Part shown: positions 1 to 6,029 of the stretch, piece by piece
Layout of the letters: the number at the start of each line of letters is the position of its first letter
How positions within the stretch are numbered: the stretch's first letter is position 1
Assembly: GCA_028683685.1 (NCBI GenBank)
Contig: JAQUHH010000155.1
Location: forward strand, 1-6,106
From: Bacteroidales bacterium
GTDB taxonomy: Bacteria > Bacteroidota > Bacteroidia > Bacteroidales > WCHB1-69
DNA: 6,106 bases
Direction: 5' to 3'
Notes under the pieces: model-generated
What the model was told of the DNA's origin: nothing
Databases searched by the model: none
What the model saw: the letters and a program-made list of their open reading frames with translations, nothing else
Position numbers and translations under genes: made by a program

Positions 1-941
1 ACTTTACCACTTTGCGTTCCAGAGTCAATTTTGATACGGGCTTTTCCATCCAGTGTTGGAATTTCGATTTGTGCACCAAAAACGGCTTCTGGAAATTTGA
101 TGTAATGTTCTAAATAAAGATTGTTACCATCTCTTTCAAATAGCTCATGTTTAGTCTCTTCAATAACAACAATTAAATCCCCAGGAATTCCACCATTGGG
201 AGCTGCATTTCCTCCTCCAGAAACGGAAAGTTGCATGCCTTCAGACACACCCGCAGGAAGACGAATAGGCACTATTTCTTCACCTCGAACAATGCCATTA
301 CCTGCACATACAGGACATTTTTGAGTAATCACTTTACCAGAACCATTGCACGTTGGGCAAGTGGCTGTTGTTTGCATTTGTCCCAAAAAAGTAGAAGTCA
401 CTCTTCTTACTTGTCCAGAACCACCACAAGTAGTACAAGTATGAAACGAACTACTGTCTTTAGCACCAGAACCATCACATGTAGAACAAACAATCTGCTT
501 ACTAACTTTAATTTTTTTCTCAACGCCTTTGGCAATTTCTTCAAGACTAAGTTTCACTTTTACTCTTAAATTGCTACCTCTTTGTACTCTTCTACCACCG
601 CCCCGACTTCCGCCTCCGCCAAATCCACCAAATCCACCGCCAAAAATATCTCCAAAATGACTAAAAATATCATCCATAGACATTCCACCACCACCATAAC
701 CACCTGATGCCGAACTTCCCACACCAGCATGTCCATATTGATCGTAACGTTGTTTCTTTTCAGCATTGCTCAAAACTTCGTATGCCTCGGCAGCTTCCTT
801 AAATTTATCCTCTGAAGCTTTGTCGCCTGGATTTTTATCGGGATGAAATTGTATTGCTTTTTGGCGATATGCCTTCTTTATCTCTTGCTCACTCGCTCCT
901 TTATCAACTCCTAAAACTTCGTAATAATCTCTTTTTGCCAT
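1..941 (-). CDS. dnaJ: Chaperone protein DnaJ (Hsp40), 3' end cut by window edge
   Basis: DnaJ is the cytoplasmic J-domain co-chaperone that delivers unfolded clients to DnaK and stimulates its ATPase. The visible 313 residues start MAKRDYYEVLGV. The J domain covers about 1-70, with the HPD motif at 33-35 and the QRYDQYGHAG end at 64-73. A Gly/Phe-rich linker follows (about 80-116). Then come all four zinc-centre CxxCxGxG repeats: CSTCDGSG at 152, CTTCGGSG at 169, CPTCNGSG at 195 and CPVCAGNG at 209, so this is a full type I DnaJ. The substrate-binding region continues through PAGVSEGMQL and is cut near LDGKARIKIDSGTQSGKV. Roughly 55-65 residues should lie beyond the edge. The ATG lies 6 bp after the grpE stop, preceded only by TAAAAA with no Shine-Dalgarno, so cotranscription with grpE is expected. 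No frameshift or missing key residue is seen. Identification is near certain. Confidence 0.98.
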   Translation of the reverse strand, partial: MAKRDYYEVLGVDKGASEQEIKKAYRQKAIQFHPDKNPGDKASEDKFKEAAEAYEVLSNAEKKQRYDQYGHAGVGSSASGGYGGGGMSMDDIFSHFGDIFGGGFGGFGGGGSRGGGRRVQRGSNLRVKVKLSLEEIAKGVEKKIKVSKQIVCSTCDGSGAKDSSSFHTCTTCGGSGQVRRVTSTFLGQMQTTATCPTCNGSGKVITQKCPVCAGNGIVRGEEIVPIRLPAGVSEGMQLSVSGGGNAAPNGGIPGDLIVVIEETKHELFERDGNNLYLEHYIKFPEAVFGAQIEIPTLDGKARIKIDSGTQSGK

Positions 942-947
942 TTTTAT

Positions 948-1601
948 TTATTTTGCAATCACCACTTTTGAATAGCGAATGACTTTATCGTTTAACATAT
1001 ACCCTTTTTCAACCTCTTCTATCACCGAATTCGGTTCAACCCCTTCAGGCAAAGGTATAATCGTTATTGCTTCGTGAAAATCGGTATCAAATATTTTTTC
1101 TTTTGCTTCAATTGGTTTTAAGCCCTTTTGCTGCAACAATCGAATCACTTTCTGATAAATCAATGTTATTCCTTCTTTGACTGCCACCATCTCCTCTGAA
1201 TCATCAATATTTGCTAAAGCCCTTTCTAAATCATCAATTACAGGCAACAAAGTCAGAATAAGATCTTCTGAAGCATGCATTATAAGGTCCAATTTTTCCT
1301 TTTGGGTACGCTTCCGAAAATTATCAAACTCCGAATAAAGGCGAATATACTTATCATGTATTTCTGCGGCTTTTGCATTGCTTTCGACAAGTTGTTGTTT
1401 TGCAATGTCTAATTCACTTTCTTTTTTCTTGCCAAAAAAACTTTTTTTGCTTTTTTCTGAAGAAGCATTTTCAACAGAAGAATCATCAGACAAATCTTGC
1501 TCATCAATGACTTCCTGAGTTTCATCTTCAATATTTATCGAAATATTTTCGACTTTCTCTGCTTTGCGATTCTGCTGTTCTTCAAAATTTGTATTTTCCA
1601 T
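948..1601 (-). CDS. grpE: GrpE, nucleotide exchange factor for DnaK
   Basis: GrpE is the homodimeric exchange factor that releases ADP from DnaK. The 217-residue length is normal for Bacteroidota, slightly longer than the E. coli protein. Residues 1-60 are an acidic, low-complexity tail (many E, D and S) with a basic KKSFFGKKK patch at 52-60. A long heptad-like helix follows (about 61-115) and carries the family core SEFDNFRKRTQKEK at 90-103. The C-terminal beta domain ends in the family signature GYMLNDKVIRYSKVVIAK (200-217). It has RYSKV where many proteobacterial proteins have RPA.V, which I take as a lineage variant. The start at 1601 is the only sensible Met before the acidic tail. dnaJ follows after 6 bp. 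The leader carries a sigma-54-like element and a palindrome, described separately, so the pair may be transcribed independently of smpB. Confidence 0.97.
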   Translation of the reverse strand: MENTNFEEQQNRKAEKVENISINIEDETQEVIDEQDLSDDSSVENASSEKSKKSFFGKKKESELDIAKQQLVESNAKAAEIHDKYIRLYSEFDNFRKRTQKEKLDLIMHASEDLILTLLPVIDDLERALANIDDSEEMVAVKEGITLIYQKVIRLLQQKGLKPIEAKEKIFDTDFHEAITIIPLPEGVEPNSVIEEVEKGYMLNDKVIRYSKVVIAK

Positions 1602-1630
1602 AATTCAATTTCTTTTTGACTTCGCTTTCA

Positions 1631-1645
1631 TCAAATTGTTTGCCA
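1631..1645 (-). promoter_or_regulatory. Sigma-54-like -24/-12 promoter candidate for grpE-dnaJ
   Basis: On the minus strand the grpE leader contains TGGCAAACAATTTGA. It matches the sigma-54 pattern TGGCAC-N5-TTGC: GG is present at the -24 site and TTG at the -12 site with the correct 12-base offset, but the final C is A. Transcription would start near 1619, leaving a leader of about 18 bases before the ATG at 1601, which is a plausible distance. No convincing TAnnTTTG element lies in the same spacer. The match is read by eye. Promoter function and heat-shock control are inference. Confidence 0.4.
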
Positions 1646-1657
1646 TTGCAAAAACAA

Positions 1658-1668
1658 GACAAATTGTC
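1658..1668 (-). promoter_or_regulatory. Palindrome upstream of grpE, possible operator
   Basis: GACAA-T-TTGTC is a perfect 5-bp inverted repeat around one central base, placed 12 bp upstream of the sigma-54-like element and a few bases past the smpB stop codon. It is neither a CIRCE element (which needs a 9-bp arm and 9-base spacer) nor followed by a T-run, so it is not a terminator. A binding site for a stress regulator is a reasonable guess, but an 11-bp palindrome in AT-rich DNA can also arise by chance. Confidence 0.3.
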
Positions 1669-1670
1669 AG

Positions 1671-2129
1671 TTACCTAATATGTTTCTGTAATTCTCTTTC
1701 GTTATCTCGATCCTTAATGCTTTCTCTTTTATCGTATTGGCGTTTCCCTTTTGCCAATGCAATATCTAATTTGGCATAGCCTTTCTCGTTAATCCACAAT
1801 AATAAAGGAATGATTGTGGTTCCTTTTTCGGTCACCTTCCATTCCAGTTTTTTCAGTTCCTTTTTAGACAACAACAACTTTCGATCAGCTCGCGGATCGT
1901 GATTGTAGTATCCTCCATGACTATACTCTGAAATGTGAATTCCGGATGCCCACAACTCTCCATCTAAAAACCGGCAGTAGGAATCCGTTAGATTGGCCTT
2001 CCCCTGGCGGATCGATTTTATCTCGGTCCCCGTAAGCACAATACCGGCTGTATACCTCTGAACGATGAAGTAATCAAATTCTGCCTTGCGATTTTTAATT
2101 TTTATTTGTTGCTTATTCTTGGTAGACAT
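1671..2129 (-). CDS. smpB: SsrA-binding protein SmpB
   Basis: SmpB binds tmRNA (SsrA) and fits its tRNA-like domain into the A site of stalled ribosomes, starting trans-translation. The 152-residue length is normal for the family. Signatures in order are: IKIKNRKAEFDYFI at the N-terminus, GIVLTGTEIKSIRQGKANLTDSYC in the OB-fold core, ISEYSHGGYYNHDPRADRKLLLSKKEL, GTTIIPLLLWINEKGYAKLDIALAKGK, and the basic tail KRQYDKRESIKDRDNERELQKHIR, which reaches towards the decoding centre. All expected parts are present. A flavobacterial -7 element lies just upstream. The tmRNA gene is not in this window. The stop codon is 69 bp before the grpE start. Readthrough from smpB into grpE is possible, because no terminator hairpin with a T-run separates them. 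Confidence 0.97.
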   Translation of the reverse strand: MSTKNKQQIKIKNRKAEFDYFIVQRYTAGIVLTGTEIKSIRQGKANLTDSYCRFLDGELWASGIHISEYSHGGYYNHDPRADRKLLLSKKELKKLEWKVTEKGTTIIPLLLWINEKGYAKLDIALAKGKRQYDKRESIKDRDNERELQKHIR

Positions 2130-2148
2130 CTAAAATTATTAGGATTTG

Positions 2149-2156
2149 CAAAATTA
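2149..2156 (-). promoter_or_regulatory. Flavobacterial -7 element candidate for smpB
   Basis: On the minus strand TAATTTTG matches the Bacteroidota -7 consensus TAnnTTTG exactly, 19 bp upstream of the smpB ATG. No clear TTG is found at the -33 position (17-23 bases further upstream), so the match rests on one box, and the 5' leader would be only about 12 bases. Confidence 0.35.
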
Positions 2157-2280
2157 CATAAAAGATTGATAGGATAAAACTTTTTACTGAGATAACAAAA
2201 AAAGATAGAACCTAGAGGCTTATTTGTGCTGTTTTAATGATGTTTTCCGTCAAAATTATTCAGCGTTTTTAAGTAAAAAT

Positions 2281-2343
2281 AGTAGATGGCAAATTATTCA
2301 TCCTGTCGCTTTGCATTTCTGCTTTGCAAAATATTCATCTACT
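2281..2343 (-). terminator. Hairpin-forming repeat cluster at the end of the three-gene unit
   Basis: AGTAGATG (2281-2288) and CATCTACT (2336-2343) form a perfect 8-bp inverted repeat that straddles the stop codon of the upstream small gene. On the minus strand the closing arm is followed by ATTTTTACTT, so it could act as a weak terminator. A TTTGC/GCAAA pair inside can extend the stem with a bulge. The loop is large, and the U-tract is short and interrupted, which argues against a strong intrinsic terminator. Confidence 0.3.
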
Positions 2344-2737
2344 TTTTTACTACATTCTTGAAAATCTTGTTTAGTTTCTCCGCTCCAATTATCTGAATGG
2401 CCTCTTGAGCAAGGGATTCTGTTTTAAAATACACAAAAGAATGCGAAATTGTATTTGTTTTCTCAACATCAAAACCACCATTATCTAATGAAGTAAGACT
2501 AAATTTATCCTGATTTCGATCAGTCCAATCTGGCTCCCATCCATCGTTTAGTCCGTGAGCAATATTTAGTAAATCATTGATGCAAAGCCACTTTTCAATA
2601 TGTTGTTGCGATGTACAATTATTTCGATCTAAATAAAGTGTTGTTTGGTTGGATTTAATTTTTCCAAACATATCAACGAACCATGCCGTTTTGTGGTAAA
2701 AAAGCGATTTCATTATTTGGTCGAAAGTTTTCATCAT
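2339..2737 (-). CDS. Small protein of unknown function (132 aa)
   Basis: I do not recognise this protein by function. It is 132 residues, soluble, with no signal peptide or membrane segment. Features are an N-terminal helix MMKTFDQIMKSLFYHKTAWF, a middle segment with LNIAHGLNDGWEPDW and an aromatic/Asn/Asp-rich stretch, and a C-terminal part that reads FKTESLAQEAIQIIGAEKLNKIFK. The pair 'LNDGW-PDW' plus 'F-t-e-lA-eAi-iiG-e-l' resembles small uncharacterised Bacteroidota and phage-associated proteins of this layout, but this is from memory, not a search. It starts 12 bp after the stop of the transglutaminase-fold gene, so cotranscription is likely. Two Met codons stand in tandem at the start (2737 and 2734), and either could be used. 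Coding is well supported by length, position and codon use. Function is unknown. Confidence 0.8.
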   Translation of the reverse strand: MMKTFDQIMKSLFYHKTAWFVDMFGKIKSNQTTLYLDRNNCTSQQHIEKWLCINDLLNIAHGLNDGWEPDWTDRNQDKFSLTSLDNGGFDVEKTNTISHSFVYFKTESLAQEAIQIIGAEKLNKIFKNVVKK

Positions 2738-2749
2738 GTATATTTTTAT

Positions 2750-3640
2750 TTATTTCTCAGACATCGTTTTTAGTAACGAATAGAAATACATTAAATCTTT
2801 TGATTTTTTATGATTTTCGTTCTCTTTTTCAGAGAGAGCCGTTGTAAAAACAGTTTTAAGAATCAATTCACTGGACACCACAGGAAGCATTTCTTTGGGA
2901 TTATTTAAAGGCAAAATAGCGCTTCCAATCTCTTTTAAAATATCTTTTGGAATCACATTTCCAGAATTATATGGATCTATGTAAAATAAAATATCTTTAT
3001 CACTAATTTCCTCTGTCTTTTTATTGAGGTTGTTAACATAGCAAAGTATCGGACTTCCTTTATAAAGAACTCCTTCTATTGGGAGCTCCAGTTTTTTCGC
3101 CAAAATCAAATAAAGCAATGCGATAGAACAATACGTATAAGTCTTACTTTGAAGTACTTGGTTTAAATAATTATATTTAGGATTGCTAATTTCAGCCGCG
3201 TCTTTTTCAAACCGATGCACTTTAAATAATATATGATTAAAAACCCGGACGGTTTCTAATGCCGTCAGATTTTCATTCAATTCCATCCAAATATTAATTT
3301 TCAGAGCTTCCAGCTGATTTAAAACATCTTCTATATTGATATTTGGATATTGATATTGTGTAAAAACAAGATATCCTTCCAGAACATCGTTTGGATTGTT
3401 TTTCAACCACTTTTCGGAAAGTTCCAATGCATGATTTTTGGAAATATCATCAAGGATATATTCAATTCGTTTTTGGTAACCATCATCAAGGCTCATCGAC
3501 CAAGCGTCTTCGAGCATTTCGGAGGTAGCAGGACCTATTTGCATAAAACGCTTATAAACAGACTCATAAACACTCGAATCTGGATCGTCTAGTAAGTCGA
3601 GGAGTGCATTAATTTCGTTTCGCAAAGCATCTTTAATCAT
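2750..3640 (-). CDS. SirB1/transglutaminase-fold family protein, possibly catalytically degenerate
   Basis: The 296 residues resemble the SirB1 N-terminal/transglutaminase-core-2 family. Residues 1-95 form a helical, HEAT-like region. The SirB1-like block starts at QYPNINIEDVLNQLEALK (97-114). It goes on through FNHILFKVHRFEKDAAEISNP and YNYLNQVLQSKTYTYC (156-171), then LLYLILAKKLELPIEGV (175-191), and the family Asp motif FYIDPYNSG (219-227). The segment that usually reads PGHFL-like, with the presumed catalytic His, is KGSPILCYV here (194-202), so that His seems to be missing. A Cys is present at 171. Members often act as non-enzymatic scaffolds, and the role here is unknown. The gene lies 5 bp after the nucleoside phosphorylase stop and 12 bp before the small downstream gene, within one transcription unit. 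Family assignment is fairly sure. Lack of activity is inference. Confidence 0.83.
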   Translation of the reverse strand: MIKDALRNEINALLDLLDDPDSSVYESVYKRFMQIGPATSEMLEDAWSMSLDDGYQKRIEYILDDISKNHALELSEKWLKNNPNDVLEGYLVFTQYQYPNINIEDVLNQLEALKINIWMELNENLTALETVRVFNHILFKVHRFEKDAAEISNPKYNYLNQVLQSKTYTYCSIALLYLILAKKLELPIEGVLYKGSPILCYVNNLNKKTEEISDKDILFYIDPYNSGNVIPKDILKEIGSAILPLNNPKEMLPVVSSELILKTVFTTALSEKENENHKKSKDLMYFYSLLKTMSEK

Positions 3641-3645
3641 TCTAA

Positions 3646-4518
3646 TTATAGTGTTACTCTGTTAAGAACTGTTTCAATTAAGTTTTTCATCAATGGTTTA
3701 TAATCTTTACTAAATGTTTTGCTCACTCGGTTGGCAATGGCCAGACAAACTGTCAGTGACTCGTGACCAAGTGCTTTTGACAAACCATAAAGAGCAGACG
3801 TTTCCATTTCCAGATTGCATATTTTGTGGTTCTCGAATAAAAAAGTTTCGATTTTTTTATTCATTTCACTATCCAAAACGGGAAGTCGAATCACTCTGCC
3901 TTGAGGGCCGTAGAAGCCGGGGGCCGTACATGTAATTCCCTGAATCATATCGTGACCAATTGCATTCATCAATTTGGTGCTTCCTTTTACAATGTATGGC
4001 TTGGGCAAATTGGCAGACCAATTTGTATGTTCAATAAATGCTTTTGTCAAATCCTCTTCGAAAATTTTATTGGTTTTATAGAAGTGCAAAAGTCCGTCCA
4101 TTCCCAACCCATGAGAGGAAGCTATAACCGAATCAACCGGAATCTCTTCCCGAACAGAACCACAAGTTCCGATACGAATAAGATTTAGGGAAGTTTTTTT
4201 CTCTTTGATGGTTCGAGTATCAAAATCTATATTTACTACAGCATCTAGTTCATTTACAATAATATCAATATTATCGGTTCCCATTCCCGTACTCATTACG
4301 CTCATTCGTTTTTGATTGAATTCTCCGGTATGAGTAATTATTTCGCGGTTCATGCGTTTGTGTTCAATTTTGTCAAACATCGACGAAATCATTTCTACTC
4401 TACCGGGGTCACCAACCAAAATAACGGTACCAGCAAGGTGTTCTTTTTTTACATTTAAATGGTATATACTTCCATCATTTTGCATGGGCAATTCCGAGAT
4501 TTCTATAGCTTTATTCAT
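3646..4518 (-). CDS. Nucleoside phosphorylase, uridine phosphorylase-like
   Basis: This 290-residue cytoplasmic enzyme of the PNP/UDP phosphorylase superfamily would split a nucleoside with phosphate into base plus (deoxy)ribose-1-phosphate for salvage. The superfamily phosphate-binding motif VGDPGRV is at 35-41. STGMGTDNIDIIVNEL (76-91) and RIGTCGS (115-121) complete the phosphate/ribose site. GFYGPQGR (201-208) aligns with the region of E. coli uridine phosphorylase where Gln166 and Arg168 hold uracil, and both Gln206 and Arg208 are kept here. LEMETSALYGL (236-246) is the ribose-binding EME motif. Pyrimidine specificity is therefore favoured, but the protein is longer than E. coli Udp and the substrate is not proven. 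An insertion relative to Udp (DFDTRTIKEKKTSLN, 98-112) precedes RIGT. It is the first gene of a tight three-gene unit and has a good promoter upstream. Confidence 0.9.
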   Translation of the reverse strand: MNKAIEISELPMQNDGSIYHLNVKKEHLAGTVILVGDPGRVEMISSMFDKIEHKRMNREIITHTGEFNQKRMSVMSTGMGTDNIDIIVNELDAVVNIDFDTRTIKEKKTSLNLIRIGTCGSVREEIPVDSVIASSHGLGMDGLLHFYKTNKIFEEDLTKAFIEHTNWSANLPKPYIVKGSTKLMNAIGHDMIQGITCTAPGFYGPQGRVIRLPVLDSEMNKKIETFLFENHKICNLEMETSALYGLSKALGHESLTVCLAIANRVSKTFSKDYKPLMKNLIETVLNRVTL

Positions 4519-4576
4519 ATCTTATCTATTTTTTAGTGAAGAGGTCGTCAATTCAAAGCATTTTATTTACTTTAAA

Positions 4577-4608
4577 CAAAAGTATATAAAAAGAGGTACG
4601 AAAACAAA
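4577..4608 (-). promoter_or_regulatory. Flavobacterial promoter for the nucleoside phosphorylase operon
   Basis: On the minus strand a TTTG at 4608-4605 is followed after 20 bases by TACTTTTG at 4584-4577. This fits the Bacteroidota primary-sigma pattern TTG-N17-23-TAnnTTTG. Transcription would start near 4570, giving a leader of about 50 bases before the ATG at 4518. Both boxes and the spacing agree, making this the best promoter in the window. Confidence 0.55.
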
Positions 4609-4690
4609 TATTTCAAGGATAGTCGCCAAAGAATTTCCTAACAAATAACTGTTAGTATTTAATAAATACAAGAAAACAAAAAAAAATATC

Positions 4691-4698
4691 TATATTTG
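4691..4698 (+). promoter_or_regulatory. Possible -7 element upstream of the universal stress gene
   Basis: TATATTTG matches TAnnTTTG exactly. The -33 region (about 4665-4673) has no TTG, so support is partial. Transcription would begin near 4704 and give a leader of about 105 bases, with no evident riboswitch or attenuator fold in it. Confidence 0.35.
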
Positions 4699-4761
4699 CA
4701 AGCATAAATTAGGGGTGATTTTTTTATTCGCATTTTTAATTATCGCAGTGTGTCTAAACAA

Positions 4762-4790
4762 TTTGCTCATTTTCTCGTTTATATTATAAT
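4762..4790 (+). promoter_or_regulatory. Alternative promoter closer to the universal stress gene
   Basis: TTTG at 4762-4765 is separated by 19 bases from TATAAT at 4785-4790. The spacing fits, and the -10 box is E. coli-like rather than the usual TAnnTTTG. It would leave a leader of about 13 bases. Such AT-rich matches are common, so this is only an alternative to the element at 4691. Confidence 0.25.
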
Positions 4791-4810
4791 AAAATTCAAC
4801 CTTTTTACCT

Positions 4811-5698
4811 ATGAAATCGAACCTTATCATTCTTGTACCCATTGATTTTTCAAAAAAATCTTTATTAGCCTTTGAACAAGCAAAACATCTAGCGAAAACC
4901 TCAAAATCCGACATTATGTTACTCAACGTAATCCAGCCGGACAATAAAACATTTTCTTTTGTTCAAAGTATTTTTTCCGATGTTGAAAGAGCTAGTATGA
5001 ACCAACGAATTGAAGACGGTATTCGAGAGCAATTAAACCAGTTAATTAAGAAAAATTCGACTTCGGACATTGATATTAAAGCGATGGTTGTAACGGGCAA
5101 AGTTTACGACCAAATTATCGAAGTTTCAAAATCTCTTAATTGCAATTACATTGTAATTGGCGTTAACGATGCAGATAAAGAAAATGACAGTCACGTATTG
5201 GGATCCAATGCTTCGCGGGTAGTCCGAACTTCAGAAATACCTGTAATTACAGTAAATAATACGATCGTAAAAGAAATTAAAACCGTAATTTTACCTCTGG
5301 ATTTAACCAAAGAAACTCAACAAAAGGTAGCAAAAGCAATTCAATTTGCAAAATTGACCAATGCAAAAATTAAAATCGTAACAGCTTTGCTTACAGATGA
5401 TCCAAGCATTGTTAGCGTCTTGCAGCACCAAATGGGGTTTGTTGAAAAGTTTATCAAAGAAAACTACGGAAATGTGTCTGCTGATTTCGTTTTTGGCAAC
5501 CATGACGACGATACGCTCTCAGGCTTGGTCTTGAAGTTTTCTGAAGAAAACAACGGCGACATCATTGTGGTTATGACACAACAAGAAACCAAATTGATGA
5601 AACTTTTCATGGGAACAACAGCCTTGGATATTATATATAATTCGCACGTCCCTGTTTTTTCTGTAGTTCCAAAAGAAATTAATCGATTAAAATACTAA
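4811..5698 (+). CDS. Tandem-domain universal stress protein (UspA family)
   Basis: The 295 residues are two fused Usp domains, a common form in Bacteroidota. Domain 1 (about 1-150) opens with IILVPIDFSKKSLLAFEQAKHLAK and carries DIMLLNVIQP, AMVVTGKVYDQIIEVSKSLNCNYIVIGV and VLGSNASRVVRTSEIPVITV. Domain 2 (about 154-287) opens with IKTVILPLDLTKET and ends with MGTTALDIIYNSHVPVFSVVP. The nucleotide motif G-2x-G-9x-G(S/T) is only partly kept. Domain 1 has G117 and the late GSNA (131-134), but no second Gly where expected. Domain 2 has only GTTA (268-271). ATP binding is therefore uncertain. There is no signal peptide or membrane helix, so it is cytoplasmic. It is transcribed alone, divergently from the nucleoside phosphorylase, and ends in a strong terminator. 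Family assignment is secure, but no specific role can be read from the sequence. Confidence 0.93.
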   Translation: MKSNLIILVPIDFSKKSLLAFEQAKHLAKTSKSDIMLLNVIQPDNKTFSFVQSIFSDVERASMNQRIEDGIREQLNQLIKKNSTSDIDIKAMVVTGKVYDQIIEVSKSLNCNYIVIGVNDADKENDSHVLGSNASRVVRTSEIPVITVNNTIVKEIKTVILPLDLTKETQQKVAKAIQFAKLTNAKIKIVTALLTDDPSIVSVLQHQMGFVEKFIKENYGNVSADFVFGNHDDDTLSGLVLKFSEENNGDIIVVMTQQETKLMKLFMGTTALDIIYNSHVPVFSVVPKEINRLKY

Positions 5699-5751
5699 AA
5701 AATTAGGTTCTACACAGTTCATTCAAAACATCGTATGACTTTATTTTCAGT

Positions 5752-5806
5752 GGGTTGTAGATTGCGGCACTAAAAACGGCCTCCATCTGCAACCCGTTTT
5801 TTTTTT
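5752..5806 (+). terminator. Rho-independent terminator of the universal stress gene
   Basis: The outer stem pairs GGGTTG (5752-5757) with CAACCC (5790-5795), continues through a T-G wobble and AGAT/ATCT, and closes with isolated G-C and GGC/GCC pairs around an A-rich loop. A run of ten T follows at 5797-5806. The stem lies 53 bp past the stop codon. The polarity fits the plus strand only, because the minus-strand side lacks a T-run. Confidence 0.9.
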
Positions 5807-5813
5807 CGAAAAC

Positions 5814-5853
5814 TTTTCGGATGAACATAACGCAGCCAATGGACATTATAGCC
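5814..5853 (+). repeat. 40-bp direct repeat, copy 1
   Basis: This runs from TTTTCGGATGAAC to GGACATTATAGCC. It is 38/40 identical to 5990-6029, differing by T/C at the ninth base and A/G in the CAATGG/CAGTGG segment. The copies start 176 bp apart. This copy lacks the AGCCACT extension found at copy 2. A short ORF starts within it at 5821 (37 codons) but has no sign of being a gene. Confidence 0.9.
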
Positions 5854-5922
5854 CTTTTCCTTCAAAATATAAATAAAGAATACAGAAAACTCAAGTGGCT
5901 GGCTAGAATTTTCAATGGCAAG

Positions 5923-5982
5923 GTTCCGAATTAGATTTTGTACGATTTTTTTTCAAAAATCCAACAAAATTTTATTCGGAAT
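5923..5982. repeat. Long imperfect hairpin in the convergent spacer
   Basis: From outside in, TTCCGAAT (5924-5931) pairs with ATTCGGAA (5974-5981). After one mismatch, AGA/TTT (one G-U) and TTTTGT/ACAAAA pair. After a 2x2 internal loop, GATTTTT (5944-5950) pairs with AAAAATC (5955-5961) around a four-base loop. That is 24 paired positions out of 27. On the minus strand the loop is GAAA. No T-run follows on either strand, so it is not a standard intrinsic terminator. Confidence 0.8.
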
Positions 5983-5989
5983 GATGAGT

Positions 5990-6029
5990 TTTTCGGACGA
6001 ACATAACGCAGCCAGTGGACATTATAGCC
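5990..6029 (+). repeat. 40-bp direct repeat, copy 2
   Basis: This is the partner of 5814-5853, with 38 of 40 positions identical. It is extended to the right by AGCCACT (6030-6036), which forms the end of the inverted-repeat structure, and runs into the stop codon of the gene on the minus strand. AGTGG (6014-6018) and CCACT (6032-6036) can also form a small hairpin. Confidence 0.9.

Noticed and set aside
566..766. Short ORF on the minus strand inside dnaJ rich in Val and Leu
   Set aside because: It is an out-of-frame reading of the Gly-rich linker of dnaJ. The DnaJ frame explains this region completely.
1658..1668. CIRCE/HrcA operator at the grpE palindrome
   Set aside because: CIRCE needs TTAGCACTC-N9-GAGTGCTAA. 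The palindrome here is only 5 bp per arm with a different sequence.
2205..2214. Short match between AGAACCTA here and TAGGTTCT near 5704
   Set aside because: An 8-base match between distant AT-rich spacers with no further similarity is expected by chance.
3350..4188. Several plus-strand ORFs of 73-95 codons opposite the transglutaminase-fold and nucleoside phosphorylase genes
   Set aside because: All are antisense shadows of well-supported conserved genes and have no family resemblance.
4690..4944. Minus-strand ORF of 84 codons overlapping the start of the universal stress gene
   Set aside because: Most of it is antisense to the conserved first Usp domain, it has no recognisable features, and it covers the likely promoter region.
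5821..5934. Plus-strand ORF of 37 codons starting in repeat copy 1 (MNITQPMDIIALF...)
   Set aside because: It is short, starts inside a repeated sequence, lies directly after a terminator, and the equivalent ATG is lost in copy 2 (ACG). There is no sign of a conserved peptide.
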